Part shown: positions 1 through 11,740 of the stretch, piece by piece | How positions within the stretch are numbered: position 1 is the first letter of the stretch | Layout: each line of letters begins with the position of its first letter | Assembly: GCA_950295325.1 (NCBI GenBank) | Contig: OX485803.1 | Span: 68,525,554-68,589,553 of the forward strand | Direction: 5' to 3' | DNA length: 64,000 nucleotides | From: Polytrichum commune | Taxonomy: Eukaryota > Streptophyta > Polytrichopsida > Polytrichales > Polytrichaceae | The notes under the pieces: generated by a model | Databases searched by the model: none | The model's input: only the letters and a program-made list of their open reading frames with translations | What the model was told of the DNA's origin: nothing | Made by a program: the position numbers and the translations under genes

Positions 1-1528
1 TATCTAAATACCGGCGTGAATTTGAGCATGTTGGTCTTATGCTGATCACGATGTCCCGTGATGCAGCAAGAGATTTGTGCCTCTGTTAGGAGGTGGGCAT
101 TCACAAACTAACAACAAGAAAGGGTGTCATCTGACACTTGGTGCTACAACACAAGTCTTGAAGACCACTTCAATTAACATGGCACACCAATCTTAATGCC
201 ATGCTAAAATGGATGTTTAGTGTAGTATGAAATATAGAGTACTTGTGGATAGCACAGTTGAAGTTACACTTTATAAATCAAATTGAGACCAGCAAGTGTG
301 ACTGTGGGCTATGATTGATAATGGGAAAGATAAGGTACGAGGCTTATACATGACATGCTTCAGTATAGTAGATATAATCTCCCATATCGAAGGTGCGCAT
401 ATGTGAAGATGGTTTATCTCTTTGGAGTTCTTTCTTCCTAAATATTGCTCATGATGCAGATATCTGAGATTCGGGAAATGTGTATATATCAACTTCCTAA
501 GCTCCTAACTCTCATTGTTAAGTTTAAAGAATGTGATTCATGATTTTTACAATGCAGTTGGCTGCAATTGCACGAGTTTGGAAATTTTCTTTGGGGTCAA
601 AAGTTTAAGTAGAAGATACTAAAAACCCTGTTAAGTAGTAGAAATTGGCAAGGAGTTTTCACCTTTGCTTCTCCAGTGGATGTGGACTCCACAGGCTGAG
701 TGGCTATCAATAAAATCGCAGATCTCCACAACCTTTACACCGCAAGGTTTATACCAATGTTGATCTGAAATTGTTGTTTTTGGTTACCATTAGGGTATCT
801 ATAACGAGTATTTCACATTTTCTGAGACCAAATAGAGCATCAATATTTTAACGATATTTTTGTTTTCAACACCATTTGAGTCTATATACCATGCAAGAAC
901 CTTCATACCTAGACAAAATCGTCGCCCTAGGATCAATAAAGTTTAGAATGGTATCGATGCAAGTAATAACTCGGGTAGACAAAGATTCCCTCATCTTGAG
1001 ATACCCACCACGTATCCATATTTAACTGGTACAACATTTCTGATACGCATGGGTACAAAGGTTCTTAATGCCATTATAGATGTTGATCATTGATACCCAT
1101 GCATTCACCTATATACAGATGGAACACTCCTTTGTACCATATTGTGATAAGGATGGGGAGGTCGCTCAAGCCCTGAAGAGACTGCATGATACGCATGCAA
1201 GTACAATCTCTTCAAGATCCCAAAAATCGCCTCATTCATTGATTCCGGAATCCTGCCGATTGATTAAGGGGAAATACAACAAGGGTGCAAGGTGCCAGTT
1301 CTTACACAGCCCTGACTCGATTGAGTAACTTGAATAAACTGGGATTTTCAGCTACATGAGTTGAAAACGTCACATTGAAGACAGTCGTCAGTCCATCAAA
1401 TGCTTTGAATGATCTACAATTGAAGGCAAACAATAACCCTAGCTGTGAGAGTCAAACAGAGTGCCCATGAATAGAAATTTGCTGGAATCGTTCATTAACA
1501 AAAATTGGTGTTAACAGAGAGAAACTAC
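1..1528. other. intergenic stretch, no gene seen
   Basis: I see no coding region with family resemblance or splice structure here. The short open frames are random in composition. The stretch lies downstream of the bL17 gene, which is read on the minus strand and ends at 1529, so the right part holds its 3' untranslated region and polyadenylation signals, which I cannot place exactly. Part of a dispersed repeat lies at about 100-240. Confidence 0.5.
100..240 (+). repeat. dispersed repeat, partner at 33450-33600
   Basis: This stretch aligns by eye with 33450-33600 inside ZDS intron 13. Both contain GGGTGTCA, then a match around AAGACCACT, then CATGGCACACCA and TTAA(C/T)GCC in the same order and spacing. 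Ends were not determined. It is probably an old transposon fragment. Confidence 0.5.
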
Positions 1529-3778
1529 CTAAACGAGCTCAATGAATGCCATGGGAGCATTATCCCCCCTTCTGGGCATGGTTCGGATGATCCTTGTGTA
1601 CCCACCGTTCCTGGCACCATACCTTTCTGGGACCTCAGCAAACAATGAGTGCACTAACTGCTTGTCATAAAGAAACCCTAGGGCTTGCCTTCTCTGGTGG
1701 AGTGAGCCTCCCTTGGCAAGGGTGATCATGTGGTCAACGTATTTCCTCATGGCGCTGGCCCGAGCGCGAGTGGTTTTGATCCTTCCATGGCGAAGAATTT
1801 CGGTTGTGAGGCCCCTGAGCAGAGCCCGCCTCTGGTCTGGAGGTCTGTTGAGCTTAGGCACCTTGCGTCCGTGCCGCATCGCCACCCACTTTGTGCCGTT
1901 GCTAATTCCAAGACCCATCAACCCGAAGCTGCATTCTGTGATTTATACAAATTTAGGAGGTTAGGATCTCCCGCTCTTTTTGTACAGAATCACGCAATCT
2001 CCAAGCCTACTTCAAAACCTCTACCAGAATGTCCACACAAGACAGAGCAACCCTATCCTCATCACACCACCTCCAATAATCTTCATCACCACAAATGACC
2101 GCAAAAAAGTAACAATGCATATACCAACCCCGGCTCCGTAATTATATTCTTGTAAGTATGGATGTTCAAACAATACTTTCAGAAAAGGTAACTGGTAAAC
2201 CATTAGATAAGAATTTGAAGCTCTTAAAGTGACATACTCAATGCAAAGCATTTAAAAAGAAGCAGTCAGAAAGTAGAATGAAATAGGAAACAAATCACAC
2301 ATGTGACAATATACAAATGGTGGCAAGCCTTTTGACCAGGGGCCAAAACACAACAATCTGCATGGAAGAAGCCACCTTCCATAACCTCCCCACTGACTTC
2401 ACCACTTCTGACAGTGGATCATGCCTTGAGTTTCTACTACTGATCTCCAGAGATAACAGGAAGACTCAAGCAAATTATTGTAGAACATGTGTGCTCACAC
2501 CTCAATTTCCACACAAAGGAAACCAGGAACAACGAGGCAAATCCCTGAAGTAGGAAAATCAGAAGCCAAAAATTTGGCTTATTTGATAAAACACCTTACT
2601 TTTTTTAAAGACGACTTTTATTTTTCCTAAGATCTCAGCTCCATAACCCAAAGGAATGACAATGTCAACCCTATCCTCATCACATCCCCCTCCCTGAAAG
2701 CAGAAAATTAAAAAAGAACACGGTAGAATTTACTAAAACACCAGCACTTGGCTCACCGATCTCCTTCCAAATCTATCTCCAAATTTGGAAACCACAAAAC
2801 GCAATTGCATCACCATTGCCAAGCAAGCTGATCTGCACTCTACTTTGATATATCTTCCAAAATGCAGGGTTCATCAAAGGAATGGCACCCCTGCCCAACC
2901 TCTAACCCTCTCTGCCAGGACAGAATTGAAATACAAAACCCCTGCAGCCCAATGCCCGGCTCCATAACATTCAATCTGCTTACAAATCCTCTACCAGAAA
3001 GTGCACTCAACAAAAGCCACTGGCAACCCACCACCCTTGGTCAAATCACCTCTAACTCCCTCGCCAGGACATAATCGACCACAACCAGCTAACTGATGCC
3101 GCAATCTCCATATTGTCCTCAGAAAATTCCATCAAGATTAAACTCCATAAAATAAGATGGAAAGATGTATTCAAAATGACAAAATATTATCTTCCTCCCT
3201 ACATTGCGAACGAAATTGACCGGAAATAGGCAAACCACAAAACCTCAAAATTGAAATACAAAACCCCCGCTAGCCGATGCCCGTCTCCATAACATCCAAT
3301 TTCCCTCACAAATCCTCGACAAAAACCAATGGCAACCCCACCCTTCGTCAAACCTAACTGCCTTGCGGGAACAAAATCGACCACAACCAGCTACCCAAAG
3401 CCCCAATCTCCACTATCCCTTCTAGAAATTCCATCACATTGTAACCTCCCAAAAAGAAGATGGACAGATACACTAAGAAATACGAAACAACATCTTCCTC
3501 CCTACATCGCACACTGAATTGACCAAAAAAACGCAAACCGCAAAACATCACTCACCAGAGCGCAATTGCAGAGGATTCTCGGTACGCAGGCCAGAGAACG
3601 CTTGCAATGCCACGACGCTGCCCTTGGCCGACGCGCGAGAGGAGAGGCGAACACCCGTCCAGCTCCTGGAAGCTCCGACACGGCCACTGGAGGTGGCTGC
3701 GTTTTTGTGCGCCACGCCGCCCACGGCAGGCAGGGCGGCCTGCAGAGACGCCATGGAGAAGGTGGACGCCATGGCCAT
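1529..3778 (-). CDS. RPL17: plastid 50S ribosomal protein L17 (bL17c), 2 exons
   Basis: Nuclear gene for ribosomal protein bL17 of the plastid large subunit. Proposed structure is exon 1 3778-3556 and exon 2 1935-1529, giving 630 bp and 209 aa. The donor is CTCTG|GTGAGT (phase 1) and the acceptor is ATCACAG|AATGC, which restores the frame. The first ~88 residues are Ser/Ala/Arg-rich and almost free of acidic residues, fitting a plastid transit peptide that starts [17 protein letters not shown]. The mature part begins near [20 protein letters not shown] and runs through [18 protein letters not shown] to the C-terminal [20 protein letters not shown], all bL17 hallmarks. An ATG at 3778 is preferred over an in-frame upstream ATG at 4018 because plant homologues start with a similar MAMA-type leader. 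The 1620-bp intron carries a diverged tandem repeat. Assignment is firm; the exact start is slightly less so. Confidence 0.95.
2925..3555. repeat. diverged ~325-bp tandem duplication inside the RPL17 intron
   Basis: Copy 1 starts at 2925 and copy 2 at 3250, each with ATTGAAATACAAAACCCC. Both continue with matching blocks: GATGCCCG/AATGCCCGG, CTCCATAACAT, ACAAATCCTC, TCGACCACAACCAGCTA, and finally GCAAACC(A/G)CAAAAC. A weaker third copy precedes it (GGCACCCCTGCC to GCCAGGACAGAATTG, 2882-2926). The last copy runs right up to the exon 1 splice donor. Confidence 0.7.
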
Positions 3779-4023
3779 CGCCGGTTTGGCAAACCCTAGG
3801 CAGCGATGGGCGAAGCTGTGAGTGCTTGGTTCAATTTGAGGGAGGAAGAAGAGCAGCGAAGAGAGGAAGAAATGGGCCGCACAAGCAACAGGAGAAGGGG
3901 AGTGAGAAATGGCTAAGGGAGTGGGAGTGGGAGCGGATAGGGCTCCCATGGCCGTGGGAGATGGGGCGGGTCCCGCCGTGATAAGGGGTCCTATTGCCGT
4001 GATAGGGAGCCCCTCCACTGAAT

Positions 4024-4410
4024 TAAGGGAGGATGGGTGTTAAATGGTTAGTTTTTTCTGACTAGCCCAGTTCTCTTAGGATATGAAACATCCAATTACC
4101 TAGTACGAGATGGTTAGCAAATCTAAATGGAGGTCGTGGCCAATTTCCTCATAAGTTTTGGAGCTCATATGAATATTTTGCTCATTATCAAAGAGAATGT
4201 TCTCATGCTCATTAAAAGCTCATATAGGCCTCCCCATACATTGTTGACCATTGACCCTAGAATAGTTAGCGTATTTTGAGCATGCAATCCAATATTTTAT
4301 AAATGTGTGTCATTATGGTTATCGGTTATTGGAGCCACACCAAAGCACGTACCACTCAAATACGGATGCCCGATTAAGATGGGTATTTGAATTAGGCATG
4401 TCTACATCAT
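4024..4410 (+). mobile_element. MITE family A copy (TAAGGT...ACCTTA ends)
   Basis: Non-coding element starting TAAGGGAGGATGGGTGTTAAA and ending in TTAGGCATGTCTACATCAT, a degraded form of the family end. Shared internal blocks with the other copies are GGAGCTCATATGAATAT, TTGAGCATGCAATCCAAT, GGAGCCACACCAAA and CCACTCAAATA. It lies a few hundred bp upstream of the RPL17 start on the far side of the promoter. Confidence 0.7.
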
Positions 4411-4659
4411 CTCCTTTGATATGTCATGAGTTGTTTTGCATACAAAATCAATCATTTCTTTCCACTACTTGTAGTGCTCTGAGGTAGTGCTTGCATTTGA
4501 ATACAAGACAACCCAATTTGGTTCATCGGGGGGCAAACTCGTTTATATTGGAGGGATTCGTTGTTTACACATTGTTAGTTGAGTCCCCTTGACACTTCAT
4601 TTATTATGTCGAGTTTGCCTGAATCAATAACTTTGGCTCTACACACACTTGTAATAAGA

Positions 4660-4850
4660 AATTAAACACATGATGATGAGCATATCCAAATTGAGGCCAC
4701 AAGTATTGTTCTTATTGTTTTTGGAGCTCATATGATTACTTAATCATTATGATAAAATCTCCGTCCTCTTAAATAATTTTATTATAGGTCCCTACAATTA
4801 TTTTCATTATTGATTCCAAGAATAGCTAGTTAACAAGATCTGAGCAGAAA
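4660..4850 (+). repeat. fragment of MITE family A
   Basis: Diverged internal part of family A: CATATCCAAATTGAGGCCACAA, then TTTTTGGAGCTCATATGA, then TTATAGGTCCCTAC. Both termini are missing or unrecognisable. Confidence 0.45.
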
Positions 4851-6481
4851 GCCCACATATATCTCATCACCTAATCAATTGCAAAAGAAATTATGATGTA
4901 CTCCACAACATGCTCGTTCGAAGATATTGCATATGCACCCATGTTTAATGGTCCAACTTGGGATTGAGTACCCAACCCACAATTAGGTAGCTTGTCCCCA
5001 TCTCAAGTATGTTAAAGATTTCACTAAACAAAAAACAAAACAAAAGGGAAATCCACAACAAGACAAGACAAAATAAAATCCTTGGCCACATGGCTCAAAT
5101 GCAGACTTGTGACCACACGAATGCAAAAGACAAAGTCATTTTGAAGAAGGTCGCTTTCTTACATGTTTGCACTAAACCACCTTCTATTTTCTCAAGCATC
5201 TAGGGTAAGTGCGCCATAGACCGAATGTGGCCCACGGACCGCACAGCCACCGCATAGTTTTCAATCCTGAGAACTCTCACGGGAACTTCGGGAACATTTA
5301 GGGATTTTCGGAGAGAACGTGAATGTACAGGTACCGCACACTATGCGGTGAAGGGCTCACTAAGCTCTTGAGATCCACCTATGTATGTTTGGATTCAATT
5401 TGTGATAGCTTTCACAAATCAAAATATCTTTCATTTTTATTTTTTTGTAAGAGAATCCTCACTTCACAATTAACAATCCTTCAAAATTTGAAACAATTTA
5501 AGCTTGTAAATTTGTACTTACAAGGATTTGAAGATTGATCGTGCGGTCATTGGCGCACTTACCTTAAGTGTTGTGAGGATTAACCTACTTGACAATCACC
5601 TTCCATTCTCAAGAATCCAAGTGTTGTGGGTGGCTAACTTACTTGGTGCTCTTTACTCATTGCCCTCCAAACAAAATGAGAGCCTTTTAGCTTAGACTGC
5701 TCACCTTCCTAGATTCTAACCTCAAACCCTCCATGCAACATACATTCATCCACATGTCCCTTCTAGTTCCAAACCTACGAGTGGCGCCTCCTCCCTATAG
5801 TGCCCTCATTATGCAAACCTTGTTATTGGAACCCCCTATCAAAACTTAGGAAAAAAAATTGTACATTTGCTAGCATTGAAGGCAAACTTTTTCATCGGAA
5901 GTAAGTTATCATTGTGCAGTGTTAAGGATTAAGACATGCCATTGCAATAGGTACTATGAGTCTAGACTGTTGCTAAGTAATACAACCAAGGGTTAGGAAT
6001 AAACATGTTATGATTCTCAAAAAGTGATGGCCCAAGTCTGAGTGTTGCGGCAAGGTCCATGTAGAATATGACATCTCTTTAAGTATTTAGAAAAGGTGAA
6101 GTACCTAATACCATATGCACACTTATTGAGGCTTAACAATGTTATGAGGGATGGCCCAATAATAATTCCATTGTTGTCAAGCAACGTGCCTAAACTTGTT
6201 GGTAAACTCTTAGTGCCATTGACCCCTTAAAATAACCATTGGTATACATACCTCATCGTAGTAAATAAGGTGTCAAAAGAGTGAGGTTCTCGTAGCCAGT
6301 GGGACTGCGCCACGTCATCACACGAGGTCGTCTCTCTCAAGAGGGAGCTAATCCCTGTGCTCTTGCGATCGAGCATTCGCGAGCGTGGTGCAAAGAGAGC
6401 TAGGTTTAGGGTTTCAAGCGGACGCCATAGCCACACCTCAGAGCTCACCGCGGGCGCGGCAACAAAGAAAAGGCCGTCACA
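4851..6481. other. no recognised gene; NDUFA1 upstream region at the right
   Basis: I find no protein with recognisable motifs or a splice structure. The last ~240 bp are GC-richer and lead into the NDUFA1 start at 6482, so they probably hold its promoter and 5' leader. No core promoter motif is convincing. Confidence 0.4.
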
Positions 6482-6850
6482 ATGTCGTGGGAGGCGATGC
6501 TGCCCATGGGCGTCATTTCGGCCATGATTTTCGTCATGGGGACATCGCAGTTCGTCATCCACACGGCCATCTATGGCAAGGTATGTGTATCCAATCCCGG
6601 CTTACTTCCATCCGATGACAGAAAAGAGATTTGGTGAACGCGATGTTGAGTCATACAGAGAGGGAGAAATCCGTTTACAAAGGATTTACTACGTCAGATT
6701 TTGGATGCTGTCATTGCGTTGATGATTTCGCGGCATTGTGTGCAGCCGAAGCATCCTAGACACGATGCATGGGACCGAGCTATGGACGAGAGGGATGCGC
6801 GGTTGAAGGAAGAGTATGCGAAATCTCAACAAGTAAGCTTAAGTATCTGA
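6482..6850 (+). CDS. NDUFA1: NADH dehydrogenase 1 alpha subcomplex subunit 1 (MWFE)
   Basis: Small accessory subunit of mitochondrial complex I, anchored in the inner membrane. Exon 1 is 6482-6580 (33 codons) and exon 2 starts at 6746; donor AAG|GTATGT, acceptor TGCAG|CCG, phase 0. The protein begins MSWEAMLPMGVISAMIFVMG, with one membrane segment at residues ~7-25. It continues TSQFVIHTAIYGKPKHPRHD, matching the plant motif (I)H.A..G.PKH..H..WD.AM..RD. Unspliced, exon 2 reads to TGA at 6848-6850, giving 67 aa. However, CAACAA|GTAAGC at 6832/6833 is a good donor, and the plant family usually ends about there (~65 aa). A short third exon, or a 3'UTR intron with immediate stop, is therefore possible. 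Confidence 0.9.
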
Positions 6851-6995
6851 AAATTCCTCATCATGTCAAGGACTTAGTATTGTCGCATTGCTGTTTGACA
6901 TGCATCTGTGTAGTTGTAAACCATAGCGGTATTCCAATCATAACTTTGTGATTGAGAGAAAGACATGCATAATTTGGAAGGTTGAATCGTCAATC

Positions 6996-7360
6996 AAGGT
7001 AAGCGGGTCTTAAATGGACGATTTCAGCTCTTCATACACTTCTCGTAGGATGTAAAATTCACAATTAGTGCAAGATGAGTAGCAAATCCAAACTATGCCC
7101 GTAGCCAGTTTCCTCATAATTTTTGGAGCTCATATTTTTAGTCATTGTCAAATTGAAGATACTGTCTTATTTAATGAACTTACAGGCCCCCTTATTTTAA
7201 TTATTGAGCCTAAATCCGTAGGAAATTCTGAGCGGGTAGTCCAATCTAGTTTAAACATATGTCTTTTTGCTGTCCTTTCTCATATCCACACCCAAGCACA
7301 CACCACTCAAAGATCGGTATCTGTTTAAGACGAGTAATTGAATCAGGCCTGCTTACCTTA
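6996..7360 (+). mobile_element. MITE family A copy
   Basis: Starts AAGGTAAGCGGGTCTTAAATG and ends GGCCTGCTTACCTTA. The ends are inverted repeats (AAGGTAAGC / GCTTACCTT). Internal blocks are TTTTTGGAGCTCATATTT and CACACCACTCAAA. It sits ~150 bp past the last NDUFA1 codon, so it probably lies in or next to the 3'UTR. Confidence 0.75.
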
Positions 7361-8745
7361 TCTTCTGGAACCAGTTTCTCTGGCAGAAGTATTTATCATG
7401 TCACCACCGTGCTTATACTTGCAAAGCTGGTCCTAGAAATTGTAATTGGTCATCACAATTAGGTGTCTTGTTTTGGAAATAGTTTCAGCTTCTGCTTTGA
7501 GGTTCTTGCCTCATCTGTCACTGGATCACTAACTCTTAATGGCCTAAATGTCCAAAATGGCACTCTCAATTTCAAATCAAAGGATCTCACTAGAAAAGTA
7601 TTGTTTACCAAATTGTCTCCCCAGGCAAAGCTATTGAAATTGTGTATCACCTCCAAAAGCTTGATTATAACATTCCATGATAGGTTATCCTCATGAATTG
7701 CTTGCATTTCAAGAGGCTTTTCAACAAATTGATCACTGCAAGATTACATAATGCATGCAACTTTGCACCAACCTCTAGTAGCTGTACCAATTCTGTCAAG
7801 TTCAACATCAAAACAATTAGATGTGTGATCATGATAAATTTTGAGTTTTTTATTCTAATTTCATTATGGGAGGAACAAATGTAGTTTTCATATTCTTAAA
7901 TGTATGGATGTGTTCCTTTGATGGTGCCTCACAGCTTCTCTTTTGTGATAGTTCTCTAGAAATCCTTAAAAATGTTACTTTATAGCAAAGCTTAGAAATG
8001 CTGTTCACCTCCCAGGCCTGTAAAGGTTAAAGTAATCTACATAGCTACCTTTGAAGCCAACTAAAGAGATTGGTCCATATGATATCAAGGATATTATAAT
8101 TTGATGCTTTTCGGGGAGCTTGTGGGAACTGAAGCTTTGACCATAAGCATTCAAATGTCATGGACCCTGATATCTTGTCTCTGCTGTACCAAGACCACGT
8201 AAATGAGCCAGTTGAGTAACCCAGTGTTTTTATTGTGCAGAAATGATCAATCTCCTTGTTATTGAACCTACAAGGCATGTGGATGATTGCCTTCCACAAG
8301 CGCCCTTTTGTAGATGTATACAGACATGCTCTTGAAATGCTCATCACATTGTACTTGTTGCAGCCTTTCAAAATGTGCTTGGGCTGTTCTCTTATGTAGT
8401 AGTGAATAGTATTGCAATAAGTTGAGATTCTCTTCTTGTTTTCTTTAACCTTGTTATCTGCTCTTTGCAGATGAAGGGCATTGTCACATTCATGAAATGA
8501 AAATTGTAGGCAGTTTGCTCCAGAATCCACTGTGCTGAATTCTGCATCATTGTCCATATTCCTTCTGCACAATTCCCATGCAAGTGTTAACAACCAAAAA
8601 TACTCTGAAGTTTGTGAACTGTTTTATGAGTAGAGCCGAAGAATAATCATACTAAAGTGAGAGAGGCTCAATTTCTCTCACTTTGCTGCATTCAGCAGAA
8701 TCGAGTACTGAACTTGGGGTCAAGTTCTGCACTAAACTAATGTCA
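7361..8745. other. no gene recognised
   Basis: AT-rich sequence without a convincing coding frame. A 182-codon minus-strand open frame at 8045-8593 lacks recognisable motifs, and I treat it as chance. Confidence 0.35.
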
Positions 8746-9433
8746 GTACACTAAATTGTCCTCTTAGTGTGGGTGGAAAATCAATGTGGAGATAATGAAT
8801 TGCTTTGTCAGGGTGGAGATAATGTGGGCCCAATAACCCGGGCCTTCCCTGGAGATTAGGTGGTATGAATTAAACTAATAGCATAAAGTACACTAAATAT
8901 GATAATTAGTGTCATATGGTAATTTATGCACTATGGTAACGTTTCAATTGACACTTCTAATGAATAAGTGAACAAATATTGTCATGGATGATGGATGAGT
9001 TCGTCCATTAGTCAAAACCCTACGTTCTCTTGTCAGCAACTTGTGATGAAATATTGTCATGGATGATTCAAATTTGGATGAAAAATAATTTGGAAAGTGA
9101 TAGTAATTGCAACACTGTAAATCTATAATCCCCCCAAAAAATTACAAGGAATGACAATAAATGTTGGGTTAAGATTTAGTGTTGGTAACACTACACCACA
9201 ATTTACAATTAGTATTGAGCACGACAATTAGAATTGGTGACACTCAATATCATATTTAGTGGAGCACTTAAGGAGCATGAAGTAAAATAGTCACCCACAT
9301 CAATTTCCTACAAATAATTAATGTGGCTCACATAATTCTCAACAAGAGTTTTGGTGTGAGTTGAGAAATTAATGTGGGTTCTAGACAATTACAGTGGCCA
9401 CATTGCCTAAGAGGACAATGTAATTTAGTGTAC
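8746..9433. mobile_element. composite MITE: outer element H with a family C element inside
   Basis: Outer ends are GTACACTAAATTGTCCTCTTAG at 8746 and the near-inverse CTAAGAGGACAATGTAATTT...GTGTAC ending at 9433. Subterminal GTGGGTGGAAAATCAATGTGG near 8770 is mirrored by CACCCACATCAATTTCC near 9292-9308. A family C element fills the middle. Related outer sequence, without the inner element, lies at 16577-16800. Confidence 0.7.
8889..9262 (-). mobile_element. MITE family C copy nested in element H
   Basis: Ends are TACACTAAATATGATAATTAG and ATATCATATTTAGTGGAGC, inverted repeats that are each partly palindromic. Shared internal blocks with the copies at 19738, 24347 and 44690, in inverted orientation, include GGATGAGTTCGTCCAT, AACTTGTGATGAAATATTGTC and TGCAACACTGTAAATCTATAA. 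Confidence 0.75.
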
Positions 9434-10130
9434 CTCCCTACTACTCACCTTCTACATGCTCACTTATTTTCCTATAAAATAGCCAAACATGTTGAGATTC
9501 CTTGCAAGATTCTTAATGGGACGGCTTGCACAACTTGGCACTTGTTCGACCTTTGCAACTCTACTTATGGGGCATTCCCACCTGACTTTAGTTAAGACCC
9601 AAAGTATTTCCTAAAAACCGGGTAAAGCTCCCTCGGTTATAGCGGAGGCATCCGACTATCCCAATGCACCTACAAGAACTTGCTCCGGAGATTTCCAAGT
9701 AGGTTTTAGTTAAGTAGCTTTCACACATGTTCATGGTTTTATCTACCAAGCAATGACATGTTGGGTAGTTTTTGTCCCATCCCCAAATGCCTTACTACTC
9801 ACCTATCTTACCATCGGTTTTTGTTAATGAAGCTCCTCGTGCCCTCATAGCTAAGACTAAAAAGCAACCAATCACAAGGGTGGGAGGCGACACTTTTAAA
9901 GTTCCTATATTCTTGCCTCATGTTTAGGTACCGATGGGAGGGTCGGTGGTTGAGGCTTAAAACCTCCACTTTTAAGCCATGCCACATCATTTGCCACCTA
10001 GGTTCAGCACTAAAAAGAGCCGTATGTGTGAACCCTAGATAACTAAAACCGCTTTTAGACTAAAACTACTTCTAACTAATGTCAAGTGGGAATGCCCCAT
10101 TATTATGTTCTGTAGGCTTTGCATGCTAAG
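9434..10130. other. no gene recognised
   Basis: No coding sequence or RNA gene seen between the composite MITE and the Mutator-like MITE. Confidence 0.35.
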
Positions 10131-10514
10131 GGAGAGGGAATTATCGCATATGAGCATACCTCTCATGCATTCAACACTAAGCCCTAAAATAGTATGTAGC
10201 TTGGAGATTACTTTTTTAAAGTTGATTGACACCAAAATAAACTTTGAAGACCCAAAAGTAGCCTACTCGAGGTTATTTGAGGCCTATCTCGCCCTATCTC
10301 ACACAAGCTACTGCACTCCACCACTCTAGAGTTTTAGTTGGTTTGAAACCATCTTGGTGTACTTTCAATCCCATTAGCCTTTTCAAATTCCCGGACTTTA
10401 ATATCAATTTCATTTCATTTGAAATGAAGCAACAACAAACCTAAGTTAGAGAAGGTCATATTTTTATGGTGGATGGATGAGAGGTATGTTAGTATACGAT
10501 AATTCCCTCTCTCC
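10131..10514 (+). mobile_element. Mutator-like MITE family E copy with 9-bp target duplication
   Basis: Ends are GGAGAGGGAATTATCGCATA and its near-inverse TATACGATAATTCCCTCTCTCC. The element is flanked by identical 9-bp repeats CATGCTAAG at 10122-10130 and 10515-10523. A 9-bp duplication is typical of Mutator-like elements. Two shorter relatives lie at 42699-42936 and 43190-43433. This copy carries a 136-bp insert. Confidence 0.85.
10281..10416 (+). mobile_element. 136-bp insertion inside the family E MITE
   Basis: The insert is flanked by ATTTGA at 10275-10280 and 10417-10422 and interrupts the family E sequence where copies E2 and E3 read straight through. It contains CACTCCACCACTCTA and GTTGGTTTGAAACCATC. 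Related sequence lies at 54312-54425 inside the TE gene intron. Confidence 0.7.
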
Positions 10515-10523
10515 CATGCTAAG

Positions 10524-11740
10524 GTGTGGCGCTATTGTGGGCACCATCAAGTTCACAAACAATTTTGACCCTATGATCACATTAGAATTATCTCATATAG
10601 TTAGAAATTATGAACTATGAAAATTGTCATTTGATGTTTCATGATTGAAATTGACATGTAAAAGTTGAAAGAGGTCAAAGTAAAGATTGTCCTTCTCTAT
10701 TAACAAAGAGTAACTACTAAGAATGAGCAATGAACATGGATTGAAGGTAAAGCCAAAACCACAATCATACACGCAAAGTTAATAAAAGAGAAGACTCTCC
10801 AATATATTAAGGGTTTGCCATTGCAAAGTATAGAAGGATTGTAAGCAAACAATCCAAGATTCCTCGAATTTAACATCCAATCTTCACCAAAGCTAACATA
10901 ACTAGACTGCCACAAAACCTTGGTCTCCAACTTAAGTACTCGATTCGGGTCAACAAGCTTTCTAGGAGTGTTCTCTCTTGACCTATCGTTCATTATCTTA
11001 TCCTATCACACTTGGAACCTTCTAAAGGTAAGTAAAAAAACAACCCTAACGGCAAGAACTCCTTCCCCATGGCAACTATTGAAAAGTATGGTTAACATAG
11101 GCCTTCTCAATGAATATGTTAAATGTTAAACTTAGAATGATGTCAATATTTTGAGCACATAGTTAAATTCAATCGTAACATATCTTACTTAGTCCAATGT
11201 CATTATATGATAAATTTTTTTTTTTGGTGTCCATCCTTCACTATTACTTGTACCGTGTAGCATTTAGAAAAAGGTCTCCAAGTAATAAGAGTGACCACCT
11301 AAGGAAGTTTTCCAGGACCACTCTTGAAGGTAAGCCTGGCAAAATGTGTGGCAAGAATTTGGGCTATAGTTCATGGACTTCTCTATGCTTGGAAATATCA
11401 CCCTGGTGCCCTCAACTAATCAACCTTCAAACACACTACTTATTGCTCTCATCCAGACAACGGGATACCATGTACATTTAGAGAGCCATGGCCCAAGGAA
11501 GCAAATTGGGTTTCCCATTTTGGTCCAAGCCAATTCTCTTCCTTTAGACTGTATCAAATTTTGTCTTGTGCATTAAAATATAGTTTCACCTCATTAGAAT
11601 ACAAATCACTTAAAGGCCTTGAAATTGATTTAGTGGATCAAACCAATCACACACAAGGAATTACGCATGTCAGAGCCCAAAATTGGCCTTGACTTCTCAT
11701 GTAAAGTGGCCCTAAAGCCTTTAGCGTAAACAAGTCTTTA
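10524..11740. other. no gene recognised
   Basis: Several open frames of 60-100 codons occur, but none shows known motifs, consistent splice sites or biased composition. A family B-like terminus (AAAGTGGCCCTAA) occurs near 11702-11714, next to the family B copy that follows. Confidence 0.35.

Noticed and set aside
1713-2098. Plus-strand open frames over the RPL17 second exon
   Set aside because: They are antisense shadows of the conserved bL17 exon and have no family resemblance.
3548-4018. Longer RPL17 start at an in-frame ATG at 4018
   Set aside because: The added 80 residues are non-conserved and hydrophobic/Pro-rich. The downstream MAMAS start resembles other plant bL17c leaders, so the upstream part is taken as 5'UTR.
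6227-6562. Minus-strand 111-codon frame opposite NDUFA1 exon 1
   Set aside because: It is antisense to a conserved exon and has no recognisable motif.
8045-8593. 182-codon minus-strand frame
   Set aside because: Composition is random-looking (Cys, His, Trp scattered), no motif, no splice partner; judged chance in AT-rich DNA.
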